From: DATHYZ01 sp035458865
Lineage (GTDB): Bacteria > Chloroflexota > Limnocylindria > Limnocylindrales > CSP1-4
Direction of reading: 5' to 3'
NCBI GenBank assembly: GCA_035458865.1
Contig: DATHYZ010000234.1
Span: forward strand, 1 to 15,849
Length of the DNA stretch: 15,849 nt
Shown: positions 7,371 through 13,311 of the stretch, in pieces
How positions within the stretch are numbered: position 1 is the first letter of the stretch
Layout of the letters: every line of letters starts with the position of its first letter
Program-made: the position numbers and the translations under genes
The notes under the pieces: model-generated
What the model saw: only the letters and a program-made list of their open reading frames with translations
The model's database searches: none
Told to the model about the DNA's origin: nothing

Positions 7371-8471
7371 TCAGGGTCGGACGACGATCTTGATCGCCCC
7401 GCTCGCGCGGTCGTTGAAGGTCGCCAGGGCCTGCTCGTATTCGGCGAGCGGGAAGTGGTGGGTGATGAGCTCCTTGACCCGCATCCGGCCCTGCTCGACG
7501 TGGGGCATGACCCGGCGCATCTCACCGGCCGAGGCTCGCGAGCCGACGAGCTCCAGCTCGTCGAGGACGAGCTTCTGCATCCCGATCTCGACCCCGACCG
7601 TGGGGATGCCGACAGCGGCGCACCGGCCACCCCGACGGAGCATCTCGAGCGCCCACTCCACGGTCTCCGGGACGCCGGCGCACTCGAGCGCCACGTCGGC
7701 GCCGAGCCCGCCGGTCATCGCCCGGACGGCCGCGACCGGGTCGCCCGCCTCCGTGTCGACGACCTCGAAGCCCATATCGGCAGCCCTGGCCAGGCGCTGG
7801 CCGCGCCCGACGACGATCACTCGGCCGGCTCCCCGGATCCGGGCCGCGTCGCCGCCCAGGAGCCCGATGGCGCCGGCGCCGGTGATGACGACGGTGTCGC
7901 CCGGCGAGATCTCGCCGCGATTGGCCACGTGGAGGGCGATCGAGGCGGGGTCGATGAGGGCGCCCTCCTCGAAGGACAGGCCGTCAGGGAGCGGGAAGAT
8001 GCACTTGACGCCGTGGACCACGTACGTGGCGTCGGCGCCCTGGACGTTGTGGCCGTACTGGCGGTGCAGGCCCTCGCGGCCGTAGTTCTCGCAGAGGTTG
8101 TAGCGGCCCTCGACGCATTCGCGGCAGACCCCGCAGGCGTCGTGCGAGGTCCCCGCCACACGGTCACCGACCTTCCAGCGGAAGCGCTCGGCTCCGGGTC
8201 CGAGCGCGACGATCTCGCCGGCCCACACGTGGCCCGGGATGAACGGGAAGCTCGGCGGCCAGAAGCCCGGGTAGTCGCCCCGGATGAGGTGGGCGTCAGT
8301 CCCGCAGATGCTGACCGCGCGGACCCGGGCCAGGACCTCGTTCGGGCCCGGCGCGGGGACGGGGACCTCGCGGATCTCGACCTGGTTCGGCTCCACGACC
8401 ACGAGCGCCGACATCGTGGCCGGCAGGGTCGGAGCCGTCGCTGCGGACCCGGTGGTGGACTCGGCAGACAT
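7371..8471 (-). CDS. Zinc-dependent alcohol dehydrogenase (MDR family), copy 2 (ADH2), diverged paralogue
   Basis: This 366-residue protein is closely similar to ADH1 over its whole length, with about 15 extra N-terminal residues rich in Ala, Ser and Thr. The ATG at 8471 is chosen because AGGAGG lies 7 bases upstream; the frame is open to 8870 but only over the MBL gene. Catalytic C56 and H81 and the structural cysteines C113, C116, C119 and C127 are kept. Two functional positions differ. The Glu after the zinc histidine is Val ('PGHVW', V82). The end of the second Rossmann strand is 'VVGRGQR' (G222, R223), one residue shorter than ADH1's 'VIEVNPRR' and without its acid, which suggests NADP preference. 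It is the last gene of the SDR-MBL-ADH2 set, 56 bases after the MBL gene. Confidence 0.92.
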   Translation of the reverse strand: MSAESTTGSAATAPTLPATMSALVVVEPNQVEIREVPVPAPGPNEVLARVRAVSICGTDAHLIRGDYPGFWPPSFPFIPGHVWAGEIVALGPGAERFRWKVGDRVAGTSHDACGVCRECVEGRYNLCENYGREGLHRQYGHNVQGADATYVVHGVKCIFPLPDGLSFEEGALIDPASIALHVANRGEISPGDTVVITGAGAIGLLGGDAARIRGAGRVIVVGRGQRLARAADMGFEVVDTEAGDPVAAVRAMTGGLGADVALECAGVPETVEWALEMLRRGGRCAAVGIPTVGVEIGMQKLVLDELELVGSRASAGEMRRVMPHVEQGRMRVKELITHHFPLAEYEQALATFNDRASGAIKIVVRP

Positions 8472-8478
8472 GGCGGCG

Positions 8479-8484
8479 CCTCCT
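8479..8484 (-). promoter_or_regulatory. Ribosome binding site fixing the ADH2 start
   Basis: On the minus strand AGGAGG precedes the ATG at 8471 by 7 bases. It decides for the longer N-terminus over the internal Met20, which aligns more closely with the start of ADH1. Confidence 0.7.
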
Positions 8485-8527
8485 GGCTGAGCGGCGAGGC
8501 CGGGCCGGGTTGGCGGCCGGCCCGAGG

Positions 8528-9505
8528 TCAGCTGGTGCCGCTGGCCGTCGCCGGCGTGCCGTCGGGAGCAGTGAGCTGGGGCGCGCTCCCGGTCAGCTTG
8601 TCGTAGAGGGCCGCGGCATTGCGGGACTGGATGTAGTCGAGCATGTAGCCCTGGCCGATGTCGACCGGACCGAACTCGTCCTTGAAGTCGACCCGGGCGA
8701 TCGTCTCGTCCCGGGACCAGCCCTTCGCGATGGCCGTCGCGACGGCCGACTTCCAGGCCAGGAGGTGGGCCCGCTGGACGTCCAGGTAGTCCTTGCCGAC
8801 CACCGGGCCATGGCCCGGGACGATCCAGTCCACGTCGAGGGTCCCGATCCGGTCCAGGGCGGCCAGCCACTGGTCCACGTCGGAGGTCATGAGCCAGGTC
8901 TGGCAGCCGGAGAAGATCGTGTCGCCGGTGAAGACCACCCGCTCCTCGGGGACGTGGACCGCCAGCTGTCCCGGGGTGTGGCCGGGCGTGTGGAGGAGGT
9001 CGAACGTGTGGTCCCCGACCCGGAGGGTCAGGTCACCGGTGAAGACGATGCGGCCGGCGTTCGGGTCCTGGTAGTACTCCTCGCGGTCGGGCCAGAGGGC
9101 GACGCCCTCCGGGTCGTCGAGGGCGGTCCCCTTGGGATCGTCACCGGGGATCGACTGGTACGCGTAGGCGAACGGGTCGAGCTCGGGGAAGACGACCATG
9201 AACCGCTCGTAGAGCGCCCGGTGGTTCACGACCGTCCCGGCGCCCCGGAAGTAGTAGTTCCCGAAGATGTGGTCGACGTGGTGCTCGGTGTTGACGATGT
9301 AGCGGATCGGCCCGTGGGCCTCGGCCTCGCGCCGCATCGCCACGGCTTTCGTCGGCAGCTGGGGCGTGTCGATGACGACGACGCCGTCGGCCGTGGTCAC
9401 GAAGCTCGGGTTGCCGCCTCGCAGCTTCGTGCTCGTGAAGACGTTGGGGGTGACCGGCTCCATCGCGATGGAGCCGGTGCGCGAGGCGAGGGCGTCGGTC
9501 GTCAC
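8528..9505 (-). CDS. MBL-fold metallo-hydrolase
   Basis: This 325-residue protein of the metallo-beta-lactamase fold starts at a GTG with AGGAGG 5 bases upstream; that Shine-Dalgarno overlaps the SDR stop codon. The family hydrolyses esters, thioesters, lactones or phosphoesters at a mono- or dinuclear metal site. Visible motifs in order: 'GVVVIDTPQ' 41-49, 'NTEHHVDHIFGN' 72-83, 'HTPGHTPGQ' 172-180 (H176), 'VFTGDTIFSG' 191-200 (D195) and 'VPGHGPV' 229-235 (H232). The classical HxHxDH motif reads E74-H75-H76-V77-D78-H79, so the first metal histidine is Glu. Residues 240-300 are a helical C-terminal region that includes 'AWKSAVATAIAKGWS'. No signal peptide is seen, so it is probably cytoplasmic. 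Placement with the SDR and ADH2 suggests a hydrolytic step in the same pathway; the substrate is unknown. Confidence 0.9.
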   Translation of the reverse strand: MTTDALASRTGSIAMEPVTPNVFTSTKLRGGNPSFVTTADGVVVIDTPQLPTKAVAMRREAEAHGPIRYIVNTEHHVDHIFGNYYFRGAGTVVNHRALYERFMVVFPELDPFAYAYQSIPGDDPKGTALDDPEGVALWPDREEYYQDPNAGRIVFTGDLTLRVGDHTFDLLHTPGHTPGQLAVHVPEERVVFTGDTIFSGCQTWLMTSDVDQWLAALDRIGTLDVDWIVPGHGPVVGKDYLDVQRAHLLAWKSAVATAIAKGWSRDETIARVDFKDEFGPVDIGQGYMLDYIQSRNAAALYDKLTGSAPQLTAPDGTPATASGTS

Positions 9506-9510
9506 CGGAT

Positions 9511-9516
9511 CCTCCT
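9511..9516 (-). promoter_or_regulatory. Ribosome binding site of the MBL gene, overlapping the SDR stop
   Basis: AGGAGG on the minus strand overlaps the SDR TAG (9515-9517) and lies 5 bases before the GTG at 9505. It supports the GTG start over the internal Met15 and implies coupled translation of the two genes. Confidence 0.7.
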
Positions 9517-10300
9517 ACTGGGTCGCCGTGAGGCCGCCGTCGATCCCGAGGATCTGGCCGGTGACGAACGACGACGCATCGGACGCGAAGAACAGCACCG
9601 CCCCGGCGAGGTCCTGGGTCCCGCCGACCCGGCCGAGCGGGATCCGGCTGACGATGCTCGCCTTGAATGCCGGGTCGTCGAGAAGCATGGCGACCTGCGG
9701 GGTATCGACGAAGGTCGGGGCGATCGCGTTGACGGTGATCCCGTGCTTGGCCCACTCGGTCGCCCACTGGCGGGTGAGCGAGCTGATGGCGCCCTTGGCG
9801 GCGACGTAGGCCGAGTAGCCGGCGTTGATGCCCAGCGAGGCGCGGACCGAGGAGATGTTGATGACTCGCCCGCCATGTCCCTCGGCGATCATCTCGCGGA
9901 CGGCCGCCTGGGTCGCCAGCAGCGTGCTCCGGACGTTGAGCTCGATGATCCAGTCCCAGGCGTCGCGGGGATAGTCCTGGGCGTCGAAGAGGACCTTGCC
10001 GGCCCCGCCTCCGACGGCGTTGAAGATGATGTCGAGCCGGCCGAACCGCTCCACCGTCGCGGCGACGATCCGATCGCACTCGGCCTCCTGGGTGACGTCG
10101 GCCGCCAGGGCCAATCCCTCCGAGCCCGCCTGCCGGACCAGCTCGGCCGCCTCGTCGGCACGCTCCTGGGTCACGTCGACCACGGCCACCTTGGCGCCCG
10201 CGCCGGCCATCGCGGTGGCCATCGCCGATCCGATGGCGCCACCGCCTCCGGGGATCAGGGCGACCCGTCCGTCGAGGCTGAACATGTCGAGCTGGCTCAT
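9515..10300 (-). CDS. Short-chain dehydrogenase/reductase (SDR, classical type)
   Basis: This 261-residue protein has the usual length of classical SDRs and is expected to interconvert an alcohol and a ketone with NAD(H). The nucleotide-binding motif is 'GGGGAIG' at 18-24; D42 at the end of the second strand ('AVVDVT') favours NAD. D68 in 'AADVT' is the adenine-binding acid. The normally conserved 'NNAG' reads 'NAVGGG' (94-99). The catalytic set is N122, S150/S151 ('NISS'), Y165 and K169 ('YVAAK'). The C-terminus 'GQILGIDGG' (248-256) is typical. It is the first gene of the minus-strand operon, 9 bases upstream of the MBL gene, with GAAGGGAG before the ATG and its own promoter further upstream. 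The family resembles 3-ketoacyl-ACP reductase/gluconate dehydrogenase-like enzymes; the substrate is unknown. Confidence 0.92.
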   Translation of the reverse strand: MSQLDMFSLDGRVALIPGGGGAIGSAMATAMAGAGAKVAVVDVTQERADEAAELVRQAGSEGLALAADVTQEAECDRIVAATVERFGRLDIIFNAVGGGAGKVLFDAQDYPRDAWDWIIELNVRSTLLATQAAVREMIAEGHGGRVINISSVRASLGINAGYSAYVAAKGAISSLTRQWATEWAKHGITVNAIAPTFVDTPQVAMLLDDPAFKASIVSRIPLGRVGGTQDLAGAVLFFASDASSFVTGQILGIDGGLTATQ

Positions 10301-10387
10301 CGCGCTCCCTTCACTCGTCGAGGGTCGTCACCGGGGCGCGTCGTCCTTGGGCCGCCGGGGGTCCGAAAGGAGCGCGCGGGCGTTTGC

Positions 10388-10406
10388 ATCATCGATTATC
10401 GAGGAT
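10388..10406. promoter_or_regulatory. Candidate operator: 19-bp inverted repeat over the -10 box
   Basis: ATCATCGATTATCGAGGAT is an inverted repeat with 9-base arms around a central T at 10397. Eight of the nine arm pairs match, and the arms are unusually AT-rich for this genome. It covers most of the proposed -10 element and start site of the minus-strand promoter, the classical place for a repressor. No regulator gene is in the window, so the binding protein (GntR, TetR or other) cannot be named. Confidence 0.45.
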
Positions 10407-10430
10407 ACGGAACGCCCGGACCCCGGTCAA
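10402..10430 (-). promoter_or_regulatory. Sigma70-type promoter for the SDR-MBL-ADH2 operon
   Basis: On the minus strand TTGACC (complement of 10425-10430) is followed after exactly 17 bases by TATCCT (complement of 10402-10407). This matches TTGACA at 5/6 and TATAAT at 4/6 positions. Initiation would fall near 10395, leaving about 95 bases of leader before the SDR ATG at 10300. It lies in a short AT-rich patch (about 10384-10412) that stands out from its surroundings. Confidence 0.5.
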
Positions 10431-10584
10431 TCGTCGGCTACGGTCGCCTCCGCCGCGTCCGGCTCGCCCTCGATCAGCGGGATGGCCCGCGGCGTCCGTG
10501 ACGGGCGGCCCTAGCAGCCCGGCGCCCCCCGGTCCACGTTCGGACCACGGCCGATCGGGTCGGCAGGGCAGCGGAGGTGGAGCG

Positions 10585-10902
10585 ATGGCGAGCCGGAGCA
10601 GGATGCTGGGGATCGGTCTCGCGCTCTACGCGGGAGCGATCTTCGTGCTGCTCTGGGCCGGTGCCGCCTATGCCCTGCTCGTGCAGCCGGCCCTGGTCGA
10701 TGACGCCTGGGCCTGGCTGACGGGCCTCCCGACCGTACCGGCCATCGTCGTCTGGGTGGCGGGGCTGCCGATCGGGATCGCCCTCTGGGCCGTCCACGCC
10801 GATCTCGCCCCGATCCTCGCCGTCCTTGTCGCGGTCGGTCTCGTCGTCTGGACGGGTCTGGCGGTCCAGGGAATGATCCGTGCCTTCCGGCCCGGCGCAT
10901 AG
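10585..10902 (+). CDS. Small three-helix membrane protein of unknown function
   Basis: This 105-residue protein starts at an ATG with GGAGGT 6 bases upstream. The open frame extends back to 10384, but that part is Arg/Pro-rich and lacks a comparable ribosome site. Three hydrophobic helices are visible at about 8-33, 50-70 and 74-96, separated by short loops ('QPALVDDAW' and 'HADL'). The N-terminus (RSR) and C-terminus (RAFRPGA) are basic, so the N-terminus is probably cytoplasmic. No catalytic or metal motif is seen and I do not recognise the family. It lies between the divergent SDR operon and the copper-type fusion gene, with 59 bases before the latter; co-transcription is possible. Confidence 0.7.
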   Translation: MASRSRMLGIGLALYAGAIFVLLWAGAAYALLVQPALVDDAWAWLTGLPTVPAIVVWVAGLPIGIALWAVHADLAPILAVLVAVGLVVWTGLAVQGMIRAFRPGA

Positions 10903-10961
10903 GGTCCATCCGGCCTCCGAAGGCTCTTGACGAGGGATCGGGCTCGCCGCACGCTCCGTGC

Positions 10962-12383
10962 ATGCCTGCGTCCCGCCGATCCTCCCAGCCGGAGACCGGC
11001 TCCACCTTCGTGGTCCCGGTGGCCGGCATGACCTGTCGCTCGTGCGAGCGACGCATCGAGCGCAATCTCCGGGCCATCCCCTCAGTCAAGCGCGCGGCCG
11101 CATCCGCCACGCGCGGTCAGGTCATCATCCAGATCAGCGCCCCGGTCGCCGACGCGGACATCGTGGCGGCCATCGAGGCTGCCGGCTACGGCATCGGTCG
11201 CACCCCGTGGCTGTCCAGGGACCGGAGCGCATGGTTCACCGTCGGCGGGGCGGTCGTCGGGCTGATCGCCCTGGCCGCCCTCGCGTCGGTCACCGGCCTC
11301 AGCGAGCTGGGTTCCGGCGCCGGCGACATCCGGTCGGGTGGTCTCCTGGTCGCCCTGCTTCTCGGTCTCGCCGCCGGTGTCTCGACCTGCCTCGCCCTCA
11401 CGGGCGGGCTGGTCCTCGCGCTGTCGGCTGCGTTCGAGGCACGCCGCGACCCGGCCGAGGCGCGCGGAGGGGTGATCAACCGCCTGCGGCCGAGCGCCGT
11501 CTTCGTCGCCAGCCGGGTCGTGGGCTTCACGATCCTGGGGATGGGCCTCGGGGCCATCGGCGCCTCGGTCACGATGCCGCCGGCCCTGACCGCCGTCCTG
11601 ATGGTCGGCGTCGCCGTTGTGATGACGCTCCTTGGTGCCCGGCTCACGGGGCTCTCGCCGCGGGTCGCGGCATGGTCGCCGACGCTGCCGTCGAGCCTCG
11701 CGCGGGGACTCGGCATCCACGAGGGATCGGCGGCGACCTACTCGGACACCCGGGCCGCTGCGCTCGGTGTCGCCTCGTTCTTCCTGCCCTGCGGGTTCAC
11801 CCAGGCGGTCCAGGTCTACGCACTGTCGACCGGCTCACCGGCCATCGCCGGCGCCATCCTCGGCGTCTTCGCCCTGGGCACGGCGCCCGGCCTCCTGGCC
11901 CTGGGGGGCCTGCCGGCCGTCGTGCCGGTGGGCCTTCGGCCGACGGCCCTCCGGGTGGTCGGCGTCGTGGTCATCGGCTTCGCGCTCCTGAACGGGACCG
12001 CGGGTCTGCGGCTCCTCGGGATCGCGCCCGTCTTCGGTGCGCCCACGGTCGCCGCCGCGCCCGACGTCACCTTCGAGGGTGGCGTCCAGGTGCTGCGGAC
12101 CTACCAGGTCGCCAATGGCTACCAGCCGGCCGAGGCGACGCTCTACGCGGGCGTCCCGACGCGCTGGATCGTCGAGTCCCTCGAGGGAGGCTCGTGCGCC
12201 ATCTTCATGCAGGCACCGGCGCTCGGGCTCCAGGTCCTGCTGGCGAAGGGAGACAACATCATCGACCTGCCCGCCCTGGGCCCCGGTCGCATCGAGTACA
12301 CCTGCTCGATGGGGATGTACTCGGCCGCGCTGCGGGTCGTCGAAGGGGACGTCGGGGCGCTCGGCGGCGAAGGCGCCGGCTGA
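10962..12383 (+). CDS. HMA / TauE-SafE (DsbD-like) membrane / cupredoxin-like fusion, probable copper handling
   Basis: This 473-residue three-part protein starts with a heavy-metal-associated domain at 15-78, with the metal pair C25 and C28 in 'GMTCRSC'. A membrane core of about seven helices spans 92-355 and resembles the TauE/SafE or CcdA/DsbD transmembrane family. It has a symmetric pair of intramembrane cysteines, C143 ('STCLALTGG') and C277 ('FFLPCGFTQ'). The C-terminal part, about 366-465, is a small beta domain containing C412 and 'YTCSMGMYSA' (C448, M450, M452), a C-x-M-x-M set typical of cupredoxin-like copper sites. It probably moves Cu(I)/Ag(I) or reducing equivalents across the membrane, with the cupredoxin outside. 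No strong Shine-Dalgarno is seen before the ATG; the choice rests on the position of the HMA domain. Domain architecture is clear; the exact role is inferred. Confidence 0.85.
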   Translation: MPASRRSSQPETGSTFVVPVAGMTCRSCERRIERNLRAIPSVKRAAASATRGQVIIQISAPVADADIVAAIEAAGYGIGRTPWLSRDRSAWFTVGGAVVGLIALAALASVTGLSELGSGAGDIRSGGLLVALLLGLAAGVSTCLALTGGLVLALSAAFEARRDPAEARGGVINRLRPSAVFVASRVVGFTILGMGLGAIGASVTMPPALTAVLMVGVAVVMTLLGARLTGLSPRVAAWSPTLPSSLARGLGIHEGSAATYSDTRAAALGVASFFLPCGFTQAVQVYALSTGSPAIAGAILGVFALGTAPGLLALGGLPAVVPVGLRPTALRVVGVVVIGFALLNGTAGLRLLGIAPVFGAPTVAAAPDVTFEGGVQVLRTYQVANGYQPAEATLYAGVPTRWIVESLEGGSCAIFMQAPALGLQVLLAKGDNIIDLPALGPGRIEYTCSMGMYSAALRVVEGDVGALGGEGAG

Positions 12384-12435
12384 CGCCACCTGGTGCTCCG
12401 GGAGTAGGCTCGGGCGATCCGGGTGCTGCCCACGG

Positions 12436-12455
12436 CCCGGGCTCCGGGACCCGGG
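12436..12455. terminator. Possible GC hairpin between the fusion gene and the HAD gene
   Basis: CCCGGG at 12436-12441 can pair with CCCGGG at 12450-12455 around an 8-base loop, in the 95-base gap. There is no T-tract and such short GC stems are common at this base composition, so support is weak. Confidence 0.22.
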
Positions 12456-12478
12456 ACCGCCGATCCCAGGAGGATCCC

Positions 12479-13192
12479 ATGCCATCGTTCGACTTCCTCC
12501 GGTACGAGGTCCTGACCTTCGACTGCTACGGGACCCTCGTCGACTGGGAGACGGGGATCGTCGCCGGGCTGCGGATCGCGCTCGGGCCGGCCGGCGCCGA
12601 CGTGACGGATGACGAGCTCCTCGGGCGGTTCGGCCACCACGAGGCGATCGCCGAGGCCGGCGCATACAAGCCCTACCGCGAGGTGCTGCGCAGGACGCTC
12701 GCCGGTATCGCGGGCGACCTGGACCTGCATCCCACGGAGGAGGCCGTCGAGGCGTTCGCCGGCTCCGTCGGGGACTGGCCTGCCTTCACCGACTCCGCCG
12801 AGTCGCTCGCGACCCTCGCGTCGCGGTTCCGGCTCGGGGTGATCACCAACTGCGACGACGACCTCTTCGCCGCCTCGGAGCGCCGGCTCGGATCGCCGTT
12901 CACCTGGGTGATCACGGCCCAGCAGGCGGGCAGCTACAAGCCGAGCCACCGGAACTTCGAGGTCGCGTTCGCGCGGATCGGCGTCCCCACGGACCGCATC
13001 CTCCACGTTGCCCAGAGCCTCTATCACGATCACGTGCCGGCGAAGGCCCTCGGCCTGTCGACGGTCTGGGTGGATCGCCGCCACGGTCGGACGGGCAGCG
13101 GGGCGACGCCGCCCGCCGAGGCTCGCCCGGACCTCGTCGTCCCTGACCTGCGGACGCTCGCCGAGCTGGCCGGGTGGGCCAGCCGGCCCTAG
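12479..13192 (+). CDS. HAD-superfamily hydrolase, 'haloacid dehalogenase type II' family
   Basis: This 237-residue protein starts at an ATG with AGGAGG 5 bases upstream. The nucleophile motif is 'FDCYGTLVDW' (D15, T19), with Tyr at the position of the second Asp of phosphatases, as in L-2-haloacid dehalogenases. Motif II is 'VITNCDDD' (T123, N124), motif III lysine is K154 ('SYKPS'), and motif IV is 'HVAQSLYHDH' (D184). Compared with Pseudomonas L-DEX YL (residues recalled, not aligned by program), the halide/substrate residues Ser118, Tyr157, Ser175 and Asn177 correspond to T123, F160, Q179 and L181. True 2-haloacid dehalogenation is therefore doubtful. The 'HVAQSLYHDHVPAKALGL' segment marks a subgroup commonly given this name. 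It is cytoplasmic, with no obvious operon partner. Confidence 0.88.
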   Translation: MPSFDFLRYEVLTFDCYGTLVDWETGIVAGLRIALGPAGADVTDDELLGRFGHHEAIAEAGAYKPYREVLRRTLAGIAGDLDLHPTEEAVEAFAGSVGDWPAFTDSAESLATLASRFRLGVITNCDDDLFAASERRLGSPFTWVITAQQAGSYKPSHRNFEVAFARIGVPTDRILHVAQSLYHDHVPAKALGLSTVWVDRRHGRTGSGATPPAEARPDLVVPDLRTLAELAGWASRP

Positions 13193-13201
13193 CGCAGCCG
13201 T

Positions 13202-13213
13202 CCGGTCGACCGG
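13202..13213. repeat. 12-bp perfect palindrome after the HAD stop
   Basis: CCGGTCGACCGG lies 10 bases after the HAD stop codon (13190-13192) and is followed by a partial third copy of CCGGTC at 13215-13220. It could be part of an RNA hairpin ending the HAD transcript or a binding site for the ABC promoter. Neither can be decided from sequence. Confidence 0.35.
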
Positions 13214-13234
13214 TCCGGTCGCCGCGGTCGCGGG

Positions 13235-13240
13235 TATAGC
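13235..13240 (+). promoter_or_regulatory. Possible -10 element for the ABC exporter operon
   Basis: TATAGC, a 4/6 match to TATAAT, stands out in a GC-rich 119-base gap and lies 71 bases before the ABC start codon. No TTGACA-like hexamer is found 16-18 bases upstream, so this remains weak. Confidence 0.25.
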
Positions 13241-13311
13241 ATGCGGGGACGACCGCGCCGACGATAGGCAGGCGACTCTCCGGCGCGACACGCGACAGCG
13301 GAGGCTGGCCG

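Larger units (their letters stand above)
4075..8471. repeat. Inverted duplication: ADH1 (+) and ADH2 (-) flanking the PPDK-like gene
   Basis: The two dehydrogenase genes are close copies in opposite orientation. Two exact 45-base matches can be read by eye: 4204-4248 equals the reverse complement of 8253-8297, and 4453-4497 equals the reverse complement of 8004-8048. Protein similarity runs nearly end to end. The arms are about 1 kb and enclose 5134-7370. They are inverted repeats of coding sequence, not an insertion element: no transposase or terminal repeats are seen. Confidence 0.85.

Noticed and set aside
8510..10501. 663-codon + strand frame over the MBL and SDR genes
   Set aside because: Translation is repetitive Asp/Val/Gly/Arg without domains, and it crosses two well-supported minus-strand genes and their promoter.
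10384..10584. N-terminal extension of the small membrane protein from a TTG at 10384
   Set aside because: The extra 67 residues are Arg/Pro/Ser-rich and unlike protein, the TTG lies in the operator region, and a good Shine-Dalgarno precedes the ATG at 10585.
10927..10955. TTGACG hexamer as a -35 for the HMA fusion gene
   Set aside because: No TATAAT-like hexamer lies at 16-18 bases (CACGCT is found), and the distance to the ATG would be very short.
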